Source: Perlabentimonas sp964490015 (GTDB taxonomy: Bacteria > Bacteroidota > Bacteroidia > Bacteroidales > Tenuifilaceae). Taken from it: 64,000 nt of DNA. A model generated the notes under the pieces. The model was given only the letters and a program-made list of their open reading frames with translations. It ran no database searches and was not told the DNA's origin. Shown here in pieces: positions 24,525 to 32,710 of this stretch. The stretch is from assembly GCA_964490015.1 (NCBI GenBank), contig CAZBBA010000009.1:15517-79516 (forward strand), read 5' to 3'. Each line of letters starts with the position of its first letter. The stretch's first letter is position 1. Position numbers and translations under genes: made by a program.

Positions 24525-26912
24525 ATGCATAAGTTTCGCCTTATTACCCTTTATATTGCTCTGAGTTTTGCTTTTGCTGTTCAGGGTCAATCGCGTCAAC
24601 ACGCCGAGGATACATATAAAGATGCCAATGCCTATTTCTACTTCGAGGACTACGAAGAGGCGCTGGCGCTTTATCAGAGTATATATAACGAGTTTCCCGA
24701 TAACGCTAATCTGGACTACAGAATGGGATTATGCTACTTGACTATTGTTGGCAGCAAGCATAAGGCCATTGAGCATCTCGAAAGGGCATCCAAAAACGTT
24801 TCGCGACGATACAATCAAAACTCAATTCGAGAAGTTAGAGCTCCAATCGATGCCATTTTTTACTTGGGCAATGCCTACTTTAGCAATAACCAGCTCGATA
24901 AGGCATTGGAGGCCTACGAGCAGTTCCGCAGCCAAATACGACGTGAGAGACAGTACGATATGGCGTATCTGAATCATCAGATTGAAGCCGTTCGCAAATC
25001 GAGAGTTGTGCAGAACTACCCGGTAAACTTTTTGCGGAGCAACTTGGGGGCGCTAATTAATAATCGATTTCCAAACTTTAATCCAGTAATCTCTGGCGAT
25101 GGAAACACCTTAGCCTACACTACGCGCGAAAGGTTTTATCAAGCCATTATGGTTGCCCGGAAAGTGGGAAAAAGTTGGGGGAAGCCCGCAAATATTACCC
25201 TCGATCTGGTTGTTGATGGCAATTGCTCTACCCTGTCTTTATCCTACGATGGCAATGAACTTTACCTCTTTAAGGATGATAACCACGTTGGGAATATTTA
25301 CGTGTCCAATTTTGTGAGAGGAGCATGGACACCCATGCGAAAGCTCAATGAGAATATCAATACTGAATTCTACGAAACCCATGCCAGCGTTTCGGCCGAT
25401 GGCCGCAAACTTTATTTTGCTAGCAATAGAGTCGGAGGGTTTGGTGAACTCGATATCTGGGTTTCGGAAAGGGAAAAAGGCGGCGACTGGGGCCCTGCAA
25501 AGAACTTGGGGGCAAATGTAAATACTCGTTTTAACGAGAATACTCCTTTTATCACCAATGATGGGAACATGTTGTTTTTTAGCTCCGATGGGCATCATGG
25601 CGTGGGAGGTTACGATATTTTCTTTGTTCAGAGACAAGCCGATGGAAAGTGGCAAACTCCAGTAAACATTGGGTATCCTATTAACACCCCCGACGATGAT
25701 CTGTTTTACCAACCCGTGGACGATGGAGCGATTGGCCTTATGGCTGTCCATGATCCCACAGGCTTTGGTGAGAAGGATATAACCCAGATTGAGATTTTCC
25801 TTCCCAAGTACCAGCGAAGTATTGTTACTACTTCCGATTTTTTTGCCCGCAAAACCAATCTGCCCCAACGGACTCTGGTTGTTGATACAGTAGCTGTGGC
25901 AGGAGTGGCACTTATTGATCCATCAAAACCTGAGCATCGTGAATATATTGATGACGATAAGCACTTTACCTTATTCTTTGATGGAAAGCCCTACGATCTT
26001 AGGGATCAATCGAAGGAAATTCAGGCGCTTAGAGCAAAACTCACACCAATTGCTCAACGCGATACTATTAGGTCTCTTAGGTTAGCACCAGTAACTCAGT
26101 TGGAGAAAACAACACAGTCGAGTTATCCCTATGAGGATTTTGATGAGCAGCCCAGTGATGTGTTGGCTGCCATGGATTCCATCATGAAAGGCCCAAAGGG
26201 GGTAGTAACTATCCCTACAAATTTAAGCAAGATAGATACAACTGAAGTGACTGCGTCATTACTCTTACAACCAAAGCCTATTGTTTCCGATAAGGAGAAG
26301 GATATCCTTGTAGACATTTTCCGTAGACTTTCCAGAAGTAATAATGACTCCCTTATTGTTGATCTTCTATTAAGTTCCTGGGAATCTAATCCTGCGATGT
26401 ATAAGATGCAATTAGTAGATCTTGTATTACTAATTGATTCGTTGGGCGAGACCGATGCATACGGTGCTGTGTTTGCAAAACTAATCGATTTGGTGAGCAT
26501 CAAATCTGTTGAGGGAGTTTACCGACAATCACGAAAAATTGCACAAACCACTTACGATGAGGATTTCTTTTTCCGCCTACAACGCCTTAAACGAAACGCA
26601 TCCCCTGGTTTGGTCGTTCTTTTCGATGAGGCTATAATAACACAACCTAGTATCTCATCGTTTAGCTCCCTACTAGAGTACCTGCAAAACCTAGACGACG
26701 ATAAGTTTATGCCTTACACAAAGGAATTTATGATGCTTTTACTCGAGTCGTCGCTAAATAGCTACTTCGAGTTATCGGATGAGCACCAGCGGGAACTGCA
26801 TAAGATGGTAGAGCCCAAACCAAAGCCTCTAAGGTTGACGTTAGTCGTTCTTCTTCTTGTGTCGTTAATTGTTTTTGGCCTTATCTACTTAAAAAAGCAA
26901 AGGAGAGGCTAA
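24525..26912 (+). CDS. Exported TPR/PD40-repeat protein with C-terminal membrane anchor
   Basis: 795 residues from the ATG at 24525 (MHKFRLITLYIALSFAFAVQGQ, signal peptide); the in-frame ATG at 24474 lacks a clean signal. TPR helices (about 25-150) and PD40 units (about 160-430, e.g. VSADGRKLYFASNRVGGFGELDIW and FITNDGNMLFFSSDGHHGVGGYDIF) mirror the preceding gene. The C-terminal ~330 residues are mostly helical with no known domain. A final membrane helix (LTLVVLLLVSLIVFGLIYL, about 770-788) is followed by KKQRRG, which suggests a periplasmic body anchored in the inner membrane with a short cytosolic basic tail. It is tandem with the 23024 gene, 157 bases apart, and looks like a duplication followed by domain gain. 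PorE-like scaffolding is possible but unproven. Confidence 0.72.
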   Translation: MHKFRLITLYIALSFAFAVQGQSRQHAEDTYKDANAYFYFEDYEEALALYQSIYNEFPDNANLDYRMGLCYLTIVGSKHKAIEHLERASKNVSRRYNQNSIREVRAPIDAIFYLGNAYFSNNQLDKALEAYEQFRSQIRRERQYDMAYLNHQIEAVRKSRVVQNYPVNFLRSNLGALINNRFPNFNPVISGDGNTLAYTTRERFYQAIMVARKVGKSWGKPANITLDLVVDGNCSTLSLSYDGNELYLFKDDNHVGNIYVSNFVRGAWTPMRKLNENINTEFYETHASVSADGRKLYFASNRVGGFGELDIWVSEREKGGDWGPAKNLGANVNTRFNENTPFITNDGNMLFFSSDGHHGVGGYDIFFVQRQADGKWQTPVNIGYPINTPDDDLFYQPVDDGAIGLMAVHDPTGFGEKDITQIEIFLPKYQRSIVTTSDFFARKTNLPQRTLVVDTVAVAGVALIDPSKPEHREYIDDDKHFTLFFDGKPYDLRDQSKEIQALRAKLTPIAQRDTIRSLRLAPVTQLEKTTQSSYPYEDFDEQPSDVLAAMDSIMKGPKGVVTIPTNLSKIDTTEVTASLLLQPKPIVSDKEKDILVDIFRRLSRSNNDSLIVDLLLSSWESNPAMYKMQLVDLVLLIDSLGETDAYGAVFAKLIDLVSIKSVEGVYRQSRKIAQTTYDEDFFFRLQRLKRNASPGLVVLFDEAIITQPSISSFSSLLEYLQNLDDDKFMPYTKEFMMLLLESSLNSYFELSDEHQRELHKMVEPKPKPLRLTLVVLLLVSLIVFGLIYLKKQRRG

Positions 26913-26976
26913 TAATAAGCCGGGAATTATTGTTGCTGTAAACGGTTTATGATCTTACTAAATGATTTGAAATAAA

Positions 26977-27543
26977 ATGAGTTCAAACACCCTCGAGAAT
27001 AGCGTAGTTAAGCTAAGAGCCCCTGAACCTAGCGATCTAGACTTGCTATATTCATGGGAGAACAACATGGAGATTTGGCGGGTGAGCAATACCATAACCC
27101 CATTTTCGAGGTATATTTTAAAGCGATACATCGAAACATCGCACCTCGATTTATGGGAAACAAAGCAGCTAAGGTTAATTATTGAGGCCAAAACCCAAAG
27201 TTCGCTAATGCATGTTCCGGTTGGGTTGGTCGATGTTTTCGAGTTTGATCCATTTCATCTGCGTGCTGGTATAGGCATTCTTATTGCCAATAAGGAATAC
27301 CGGCAAAAAGGTTATGCTACCGAAGCCCTAAACCTGCTTACACGTTACTGTTTCGAAACCCTTCAGCTTCATCAGGTGTTCTGCAATATTTCGGCCGATA
27401 ACACGGTAAGCCAGCAGCTATTTAAAAATGCAGGATTTGTAGTGGTAGGTGTAAAAAAGGAGTGGCAAAAGCGTCCCGAAGGCTGGGCCGATGAAATTAT
27501 GCTTCAGCTAATAAATCCGCTCAATAGCATTAATAAGAGTTAA
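26977..27543 (+). CDS. GNAT family N-acetyltransferase
   Basis: A 188-residue acetyltransferase of the RimJ/RimL/SpeG group (Acetyltransf_3). It opens VVKLRAPEPSDLDLLYSWENNMEIWRVSNTITPFS. The acetyl-CoA-binding segment is RAGIGILIANKEYRQKGYATEALNLL (about 108-133, Q/R-x-x-G-x-A pattern), and C-terminal motif B is VFCNISADNTVSQQLFKNAGFVVVGV. Members acetylate ribosomal-protein N-termini, polyamines (SpeG: spermidine) or amino groups of antibiotics; spermidine is a reasonable guess from the sequence style. The 3' end overlaps the convergent HSDR_N gene by 14 bases. Confidence 0.85.
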   Translation: MSSNTLENSVVKLRAPEPSDLDLLYSWENNMEIWRVSNTITPFSRYILKRYIETSHLDLWETKQLRLIIEAKTQSSLMHVPVGLVDVFEFDPFHLRAGIGILIANKEYRQKGYATEALNLLTRYCFETLQLHQVFCNISADNTVSQQLFKNAGFVVVGVKKEWQKRPEGWADEIMLQLINPLNSINKS

Positions 27544-28003
27544 CTATTTGTAAGGCCTCTTCGTACTCAGGAATCTCTTGAATGGAATTAAAACTCCTGT
27601 TGGCTAGGTCAATTTGGCTACAGAAATGGTTTAGCCCATTGGTTACTACTAAAAGAGGAGCCTGTAGCGTGAGGTTGTACCGTGCAGCCTGGGCATAGGT
27701 TTCGTTGGTAATCTGTACCGATGGCGCTTTGCATTCAACCACCATCAAGGGCGAACCGGCTCTGTTAAATACAACAATATCGGCACGTTGTTGCATGCCA
27801 TTTATTTTAACAGGCAGTTCAACCGATATTAAACCTGAAGGATACCCCTTATGCTCCCTTAGAAAGTTGATAAAGTGCTGACGAACCCACTCCTCGGGAG
27901 TAAGTGCTACATATCGTTTGCGAATAATGTCGAGTACTTGCAGCTGCTCGCCAACCTGTCGGGTTTTAGTAGGAAATGGAGGGAGATTTATTGGCAACTG
28001 CAT
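27530..28003 (-). CDS. Stand-alone type I restriction R-subunit N-terminal-like nuclease domain
   Basis: A 157-residue protein consisting of one HSDR_N-type PD-(D/E)xK domain. The acidic residue in RADIVVFNRAGSPLMVVECKAP and the ExK triad (E-C-K) are intact, so it may bind or cut DNA. Conserved flanks are RYVALTPEEWVRQHFINFLREHKGYP and AARYNLTLQAPLLVVTNGLNHF. Bacteroidales commonly carry this short protein beside housekeeping genes without HsdM or HsdS; none is seen here. Its cellular role is not known, and a restriction function is unlikely without partners. It overlaps the convergent GNAT gene and is divergent from the AMP nucleosidase gene. Confidence 0.8.
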   Translation of the reverse strand: MQLPINLPPFPTKTRQVGEQLQVLDIIRKRYVALTPEEWVRQHFINFLREHKGYPSGLISVELPVKINGMQQRADIVVFNRAGSPLMVVECKAPSVQITNETYAQAARYNLTLQAPLLVVTNGLNHFCSQIDLANRSFNSIQEIPEYEEALQIVNSY

Positions 28004-28090
28004 GCTAAAGGTTTAAGGTAAAGATCGACAAAGTTAACAACTCTTGGTAACGAAAGCACGACAAGTGTGCCTAAGGCACGAAAAAAAATG

Positions 28091-28098
28091 TATTTTTG
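28091..28098 (+). promoter_or_regulatory. Candidate -7 element before the AMP nucleosidase gene
   Basis: TATTTTTG matches TAnnTTTG exactly. No clear TTTG lies 19-20 bases upstream, so it is only a possible promoter. A small hairpin GTGCC-TAA-GGCAC (28067-28079) precedes it in the region shared with the divergent HSDR_N gene. Confidence 0.3.
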
Positions 28099-28163
28099 CC
28101 AGAAATTGCCCAACATCTACATAAATGGGTACAGTTACCAAGAATTATCTAAAAACCAACTAT

Positions 28164-28934
28164 ATGAAAACTAAAGAGGAAATTGTTAAGAATTGGCTTC
28201 ATCGGTATACCGGACAAAAGCTCGAGGATTTTGGCGACTACATTCTTCTCACCAACTTCAGGGCGTACCTCGAATTTTTTGCAAGTTATCACAATGTAAG
28301 TATTATTGACCCGTTGGCTAACATGCCTTGTGCCACTGCCGATGGTATAACCATGATAGATTTTGGAATGGGAAGCCCCAATGCAGCAACCATTATGGAT
28401 TTGCTTAGCGCAATTCAGCCAAAGGCAGTTCTTTTCCTGGGTAAGTGTGGTGGTTTAAAAAAGAAAAATGAGCTGGGCGATTTAATTTTACCCATTGCCG
28501 CCATTCGTCATGAGGGAACATCCAACGACTATATGCCCCCCGAGGTTCCCGCTTTACCCGCGTTTAACCTGCAACGTGCAGTTTCTAGCATCATCCGAAA
28601 TCACAACCGCGACTACTGGACCGGGACTGTTGTAACCACCAACCGCAGGGTGTGGGAGTACGACGAGGAGTTTAAGGAGTATCTCCGCATGATTAGGGCA
28701 ATGGCCATCGATATGGAGACCGCTACAATTTTTACCGTGGGTTTTGCCAACGAGATTCCCGTTGGAGCACTGCTGCTAGTTTCCGATCAGCCCATGATAT
28801 CAACTGGAGTGAAAACCACTGAAAGCGATAAAATCATCTCTAACCTATTTGTTAACGACCATATTTTGATTGGTATAGAGTCGTTGCATGAGCTTAAAAA
28901 CGAGGGTAAATCGGTTAAACATCTGCGTTTCTAA
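28164..28934 (+). CDS. amn: AMP nucleosidase
   Basis: 256 residues from the ATG at 28164 (MKTKEEIVKNWLHRYTG), the conserved start in Bacteroidetes; an upstream ATG at 28125 would add 13 unconserved residues. It hydrolyses AMP to adenine and ribose 5-phosphate in purine salvage. It belongs to the nucleoside phosphorylase fold: FLGKCGGLKKKNELGDLILPIAAIRHEGTSNDY contains the phosphate/ribose loop, AIDMETATIFTVGF is the substrate-binding MET motif, and LLLVSDQP carries the catalytic Asp. It is the short phosphorylase-like form, lacking the regulatory N-terminal domain of the E. coli enzyme. It is followed 14 bases later by holA, so probably co-transcribed. Confidence 0.92.
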   Translation: MKTKEEIVKNWLHRYTGQKLEDFGDYILLTNFRAYLEFFASYHNVSIIDPLANMPCATADGITMIDFGMGSPNAATIMDLLSAIQPKAVLFLGKCGGLKKKNELGDLILPIAAIRHEGTSNDYMPPEVPALPAFNLQRAVSSIIRNHNRDYWTGTVVTTNRRVWEYDEEFKEYLRMIRAMAIDMETATIFTVGFANEIPVGALLLVSDQPMISTGVKTTESDKIISNLFVNDHILIGIESLHELKNEGKSVKHLRF

Positions 28935-28948
28935 TTATTTTGTTTTTC

Positions 28949-29986
28949 ATGGCCAAGCGAAAAACCATTGTTGATACTTCGGAGGAAATTATTGACGATC
29001 TCCGGAAGAAGATCTACAAGCCAGTATACATCCTTACCGGCGATGAGCATTACTATATCGATGTGATCGCCGATTACATTGCCGACAACGTGCTGAGCGA
29101 TTCGGAGAAAGCGTTTAACCAAACCGTGCTCTACGGTAAGGATATCGACGTTAACGCCATCATTGAAATATCGCGACGGTTCCCGATGATGGCAAACCAT
29201 CAGGTGGTGATTGTGAAGGAGGCGCAGCAGGTAAAAAAGATGGAAGATTTGGAGATCTACTTTAAGGCTCACCAAAAATCGACAATCCTGGTTATTTGCC
29301 ATAAGTTGGCGCCTGGAGCTAAAGTGGGGGAAAAGGTGAAGAGGGTTTACGCCATGGGGGGGAAAATTGGGCTTCTGATGGAGTCGAAGCGGTTATACGA
29401 TTACCAGATTCCTGCCTGGATAACCGATTACTTAACACAGAAAGGGATTGGTATTTCGCCCACCTCGGCTGAGCTACTCCGTGATTTTCTGGGTAACGAC
29501 CTGAGCAAGATTGTTAATGAGCTTCATAAGCTCATCATTACGCTGCCCGAGGGAAACAAGAAGATTACCACCGAGCACATTGAGCAGAATATTGGAATTA
29601 GCAAAGATTACAATAGGTTTGAACTCACTAAAGCCCTTGGTACTCGAGATGTGGTTAGGGCAAATCGTATTGTCGATTACTTTGCCAAAAACCCTGGGCC
29701 TAACCCGATGCTACTCTCCACAATGGCCATTCATCAATACTTTGTTAAGGTTTTTAAGTATCACTTTTTGCCAAGTAAGGTGGAGCGCGATGTGGCGGTA
29801 CAGCTTGGGGTAAACCCCTTTTTTGTGTCCGATTACGCCAAAGCAGCTCGCATTTACAACCCCAGAAAGTGTGTTCAAGTTTTTGAGCTGCTTAGGCAGT
29901 ACGATATGCGCTCGAAGGGGGTGAACAACGATAGCGTTGATGGTGGCGAACTGCTAAAGGAGTTGGTTTTTAAAATTCTGCACTAG
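28949..29986 (+). CDS. holA: DNA polymerase III subunit delta
   Basis: 345 residues from the ATG at 28949 (MAKRKTIVDTSEEIIDDLRKKIYKPVYILTGDEHYYID); a start three codons upstream is also open. Subunit delta is the wrench of the clamp loader that opens the beta sliding clamp. Features are the KPVYILTGDEHYYID N-terminus, the AAA+-like lid region with YFKAHQKSTILVICHKL, the LxxFLGNDLSKIVNELHKL helix near 180, the domain III segment ELTKALGTRDVVRANRIVDYFAKNPGPNPMLLSTM, and the C-terminal LLRQYDMRSKGVNN. The order amn-holA is common in Bacteroidales. It is followed 21 bases later by a rhomboid protease gene. Confidence 0.9.
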   Translation: MAKRKTIVDTSEEIIDDLRKKIYKPVYILTGDEHYYIDVIADYIADNVLSDSEKAFNQTVLYGKDIDVNAIIEISRRFPMMANHQVVIVKEAQQVKKMEDLEIYFKAHQKSTILVICHKLAPGAKVGEKVKRVYAMGGKIGLLMESKRLYDYQIPAWITDYLTQKGIGISPTSAELLRDFLGNDLSKIVNELHKLIITLPEGNKKITTEHIEQNIGISKDYNRFELTKALGTRDVVRANRIVDYFAKNPGPNPMLLSTMAIHQYFVKVFKYHFLPSKVERDVAVQLGVNPFFVSDYAKAARIYNPRKCVQVFELLRQYDMRSKGVNNDSVDGGELLKELVFKILH

Positions 29987-30007
29987 GAAATCCATTAGCT
30001 GATTATC

Positions 30008-30625
30008 ATGACTCTAGTAATAATTGCAATAACAGCGGTTGTATCATTTTTAGCCCTTGGCAACAGGACGCTAATGGATAAACTGCTTCTTAGCCCATAC
30101 AATACCATCCACAACAAGCAGTGGTACCGCGTGGTTTCACATGCATTGGTTCATGTCGATTTTTTCCATCTGTTGGTTAATATGATTGTACTACTCTCAT
30201 TCGGCTTGGCCGTTGAGAGTATTTTTGGTCAACTTAAAACGCTGAATGTAATTGGGAATCCAACCGTTCATTTTCTCACGCTTTATATTGGGGGCACGGT
30301 TATAAGTTGCCTCTCGACCCTGCGTAAGCATAAGGACAACTATTACTATCAAGGAGTGGGGGCTTCGGGTGCCGTGTCGGCTGTGGTTTTTACAAGCATT
30401 TTCTTCCGACCCTTGGACAAACTGTATATTATGGGCATATTGCCCCTTCCGGCAATTGTTTTTGGGGTGGTTTACCTAATCTACTCGCACTATATGAGTC
30501 GCAAATCGACCGATAACATTAACCACGATGCCCACTTTGTAGGTGCAGTGTTTGGGTTTATTTATCCAATTTTAATTGATCCTAGCTTGGTTAGAGTATT
30601 TTTAAACGAGTTGGGTTTATGGTAA
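30008..30625 (+). CDS. Rhomboid family intramembrane serine protease
   Basis: A 205-residue, six-helix membrane protease. The catalytic serine is S120 in GVGASGAVSA and the base is H176 in HDAHFVGAVFGF. The oxyanion region HLLVNMIVLLSFG (H54 and N58) is present. It cuts transmembrane helices within the membrane plane; substrates are unknown. Length is short because it lacks any cytosolic extension. It overlaps the Nudix gene by 7 bases (ATGGTAA arrangement), so translation is probably coupled, and it sits in the amn-holA-rhomboid-Nudix-aminotransferase run of same-strand genes. Confidence 0.93.
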   Translation: MTLVIIAITAVVSFLALGNRTLMDKLLLSPYNTIHNKQWYRVVSHALVHVDFFHLLVNMIVLLSFGLAVESIFGQLKTLNVIGNPTVHFLTLYIGGTVISCLSTLRKHKDNYYYQGVGASGAVSAVVFTSIFFRPLDKLYIMGILPLPAIVFGVVYLIYSHYMSRKSTDNINHDAHFVGAVFGFIYPILIDPSLVRVFLNELGLW

Positions 30626-31056
30626 ACTACACACTTTCGTTTTATGATCTTAACCCAACCAAAACCCGTTTTCACTACGTGGTAATAGTGAGCCTGCATA
30701 AGGGTAATCAGGTTTGGTTACGAAAGCATAACTCCGCAACATGGGAGGTTCCCGGTGGCCATGTTGAGGTAGATGAAACACCAGAAATGGCAGCACGACG
30801 CGAACTTTGGGAAGAAACTGGAGCCATCGATTTTTCGCTAAAACCCGTTTGCGATTTCGCAATAAAAAACAATGGCAAACAGAGCTACAACAGGCTCTTT
30901 TTTGCCGACATAACTACCTTTGGGCCACTGCCCAATTTTGAGATAGGGGAGATGGCTTTTTTCGAAACCCCTCCATCAACGTTAACCCATGGTTTGATTC
31001 AGCTCGAATTGACCGAAAGGGTGTTTTTTCAGCTAGGCATCCATAAAGATAAGTAG
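30619..31056 (+). CDS. Nudix hydrolase
   Basis: A 145-residue pyrophosphohydrolase. The Nudix box is complete (GHVEVDE, seven residues, RELWEETGA; about 51-73), so metal-dependent cleavage of a nucleoside-diphosphate-linked substrate is expected. The segment EVPGGHVEVDETPEMAARRELWEETGAIDF is close to MutT/YtkD-type 8-oxo-dGTPases or NTP pyrophosphohydrolases; which one is not resolved. It overlaps the rhomboid stop and ends 4 bases before the aminotransferase ATG, so it is part of the same transcript. Confidence 0.9.
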   Translation: MVNYTLSFYDLNPTKTRFHYVVIVSLHKGNQVWLRKHNSATWEVPGGHVEVDETPEMAARRELWEETGAIDFSLKPVCDFAIKNNGKQSYNRLFFADITTFGPLPNFEIGEMAFFETPPSTLTHGLIQLELTERVFFQLGIHKDK

Positions 31057-31060
31057 AAGC

Positions 31061-31915
31061 ATGGAGGGTAGGCAGTACATTTGGGTAAATGGCGATTTTC
31101 TACGAGCCGATCAGCCAGCAATAACGCTTGCCAACAGAGCGTTTGCCTATGGCGATGGTTTTTTTGAATCGATTCATGCCTATGGCACCGAGGGGAAATT
31201 TCTGCACCTTCACTTTTCGAGGATACTTCATAGCATCAAGTTGCTTGGCTTTGAGCGCCCAGGGTATTTAACTCAGGATTTTTTAGCCAAGGAGATTACT
31301 CGTTTGCTTAATAAGAACCGAATTTTTGGGAGTGCTCGTGTTCGGATAACCCTTGTGCGTAATTCAGGGGGGCTTTACACCCCAACTAGTAATGCTATTA
31401 GCATTTTTATGCAGGCACAAGAGCTGTCGCATAGCTATTACCCGTTAAATAGTAGGGGATTGGTTATTGATATTTACAGCGAAATTCGCAAACCAATTAA
31501 TATCCTTTCGTCAATTAAAAGTTGCAACGCACAGCTTTACGTAATGGCCGGCCTATACAAGCAGCAACTTGGAGTTGACGACTGCTTGCTTATAAACGAT
31601 CAGAATCGAATTGTTGAGGCCATATCATCCAATGTTTTCCTAGTTCTGAATGGGGATATTTACACACCTTCGCTCGATGAGGGATGCGTTGCGGGTGTGA
31701 TGCGCCAAGTGGTTATCGACCTAGCTACAAGGCAGGGAATAAAGGTGCAAAGCAATGCTAGCCTCGAACCTGAAATGCTTCTGGATGCCGAGGAGATGTT
31801 TTTGACAAATGCTATTAGTGGTATAACCTGGGTAGTTGGCCTAAAGCAAAAACGTTACTTTGGCACGATTGCCAAACGTTTAAGCGAGGCTCTTAACGCT
31901 GAGGTTTCTAGTTAA
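31061..31915 (+). CDS. Class IV aminotransferase / aminodeoxychorismate lyase-like PLP enzyme
   Basis: A 284-residue fold-type IV PLP enzyme. It opens YIWVNGDFLRADQPAITLANRAFAYGDGFFESI, the family signature, and the PLP lysine lies in ILSSIKSCNAQLYVMA (near 158). EAISSNVFLV and LTNAISGITWV are the cofactor/phosphate-binding motifs. It could be 4-amino-4-deoxychorismate lyase (PabC, folate pathway), branched-chain aminotransferase or D-amino-acid transaminase. The lack of the branched-chain-specific motifs and the size favour PabC-like, but this is not decided. The stop overlaps the convergent YqgE gene by 8 bases. Confidence 0.85.
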   Translation: MEGRQYIWVNGDFLRADQPAITLANRAFAYGDGFFESIHAYGTEGKFLHLHFSRILHSIKLLGFERPGYLTQDFLAKEITRLLNKNRIFGSARVRITLVRNSGGLYTPTSNAISIFMQAQELSHSYYPLNSRGLVIDIYSEIRKPINILSSIKSCNAQLYVMAGLYKQQLGVDDCLLINDQNRIVEAISSNVFLVLNGDIYTPSLDEGCVAGVMRQVVIDLATRQGIKVQSNASLEPEMLLDAEEMFLTNAISGITWVVGLKQKRYFGTIAKRLSEALNAEVSS

Positions 31916-32498
31916 GCGATGGGTTAAGCGGATAAATTGTCCAGGGCTTATACCTTGGCCCCATCTGATGAACAACTCTGCTCCAAAGGTCATCCTTCCC
32001 AGCCATAATCTGCACTATATCCAGCTCCGATACTACCCAACTATTCTCTTTTAATTCATCGGCCAGTTGATTAATACCCCATCCGGAATATCCCACGAAG
32101 AACCGGATTTGCCTTGGGGTAATCTTTTTCTGCTTTACTAGGGCTTTCACTGCTTCAAAGTCGCCACCCCAGTATAGTCCATCAGCAACCCGATTGGTGT
32201 CGGGAATAATTTCCCCCACTGTGTGAATAAAGTGGATGCTATTGGGGCTTACCGGTCCGCCAATGGATACAAGTGCTGGGAAGTTGGGGAAGTCGGGAAT
32301 TATCTCGCTAAGCTTTATCTCGATTAAATTATTTAGCACATAGCCAATCGATCCGCTCTCGTTATGCTCCACCAGCAGGATTATAGCTCGCTTAAAGTAT
32401 TGATCCATCAATCCAGGCTCGGCAATAAGCACTCGTCCCTCCTTGGGAGCAATCGGATTGTGCTTTATCTTGAAAAAATCAATATGCTTTTCCATCTT
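31908..32498 (-). CDS. YqgE/AlgH family protein
   Basis: 196 residues from the ATG at 32498 (MEKHIDFFKIKHNP); an upstream ATG adds three residues. Family hallmarks are GRVLIAEPGLMDQYFKRAIILLVEHNESGSIGYVLN near 17-52, the segment IGGPVSPNSIHFIHT, and RFFVGYSGWGINQLADELKENSWV. The YqgE/AlgH family (DUF179) is conserved and abundant but its molecular role is unsettled. It is convergent with the class IV aminotransferase and separated by about 210 bases from the sensor gene. Confidence 0.92.
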   Translation of the reverse strand, partial: KMEKHIDFFKIKHNPIAPKEGRVLIAEPGLMDQYFKRAIILLVEHNESGSIGYVLNNLIEIKLSEIIPDFPNFPALVSIGGPVSPNSIHFIHTVGEIIPDTNRVADGLYWGGDFEAVKALVKQKKITPRQIRFFVGYSGWGINQLADELKENSWVVSELDIVQIMAGKDDLWSRVVHQMGPRYKPWTIYPLNPSLN

Positions 32499-32710
32499 GG
32501 GGGCCATTTAGGGTTGATGCTACAAGGTTTGTCGAAAAACCGGTTTACAGGTTTTTACATAAGTTCCAACGGTATTAGCCTTGAAACACTATCTTTAACC
32601 ATGTGTCTAATGGTTTAACAAATGGTGTGCCAATCGAATTTTATGACATCATGCCAATTACGATGGTACTTTTTTGATATATATGCAGCGATAAGTTGAG
32701 AGTTTTGCCC

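Noticed and set aside
27530..28003. A type I restriction-modification system.
   Set aside because: Only the N-terminal nuclease-like domain is present; there is no helicase, HsdM or HsdS gene nearby.
32364..32618. An 84-residue plus-strand open frame over the YqgE start.
   Set aside because: It overlaps the conserved YqgE N-terminus and has no motif or promoter of its own.
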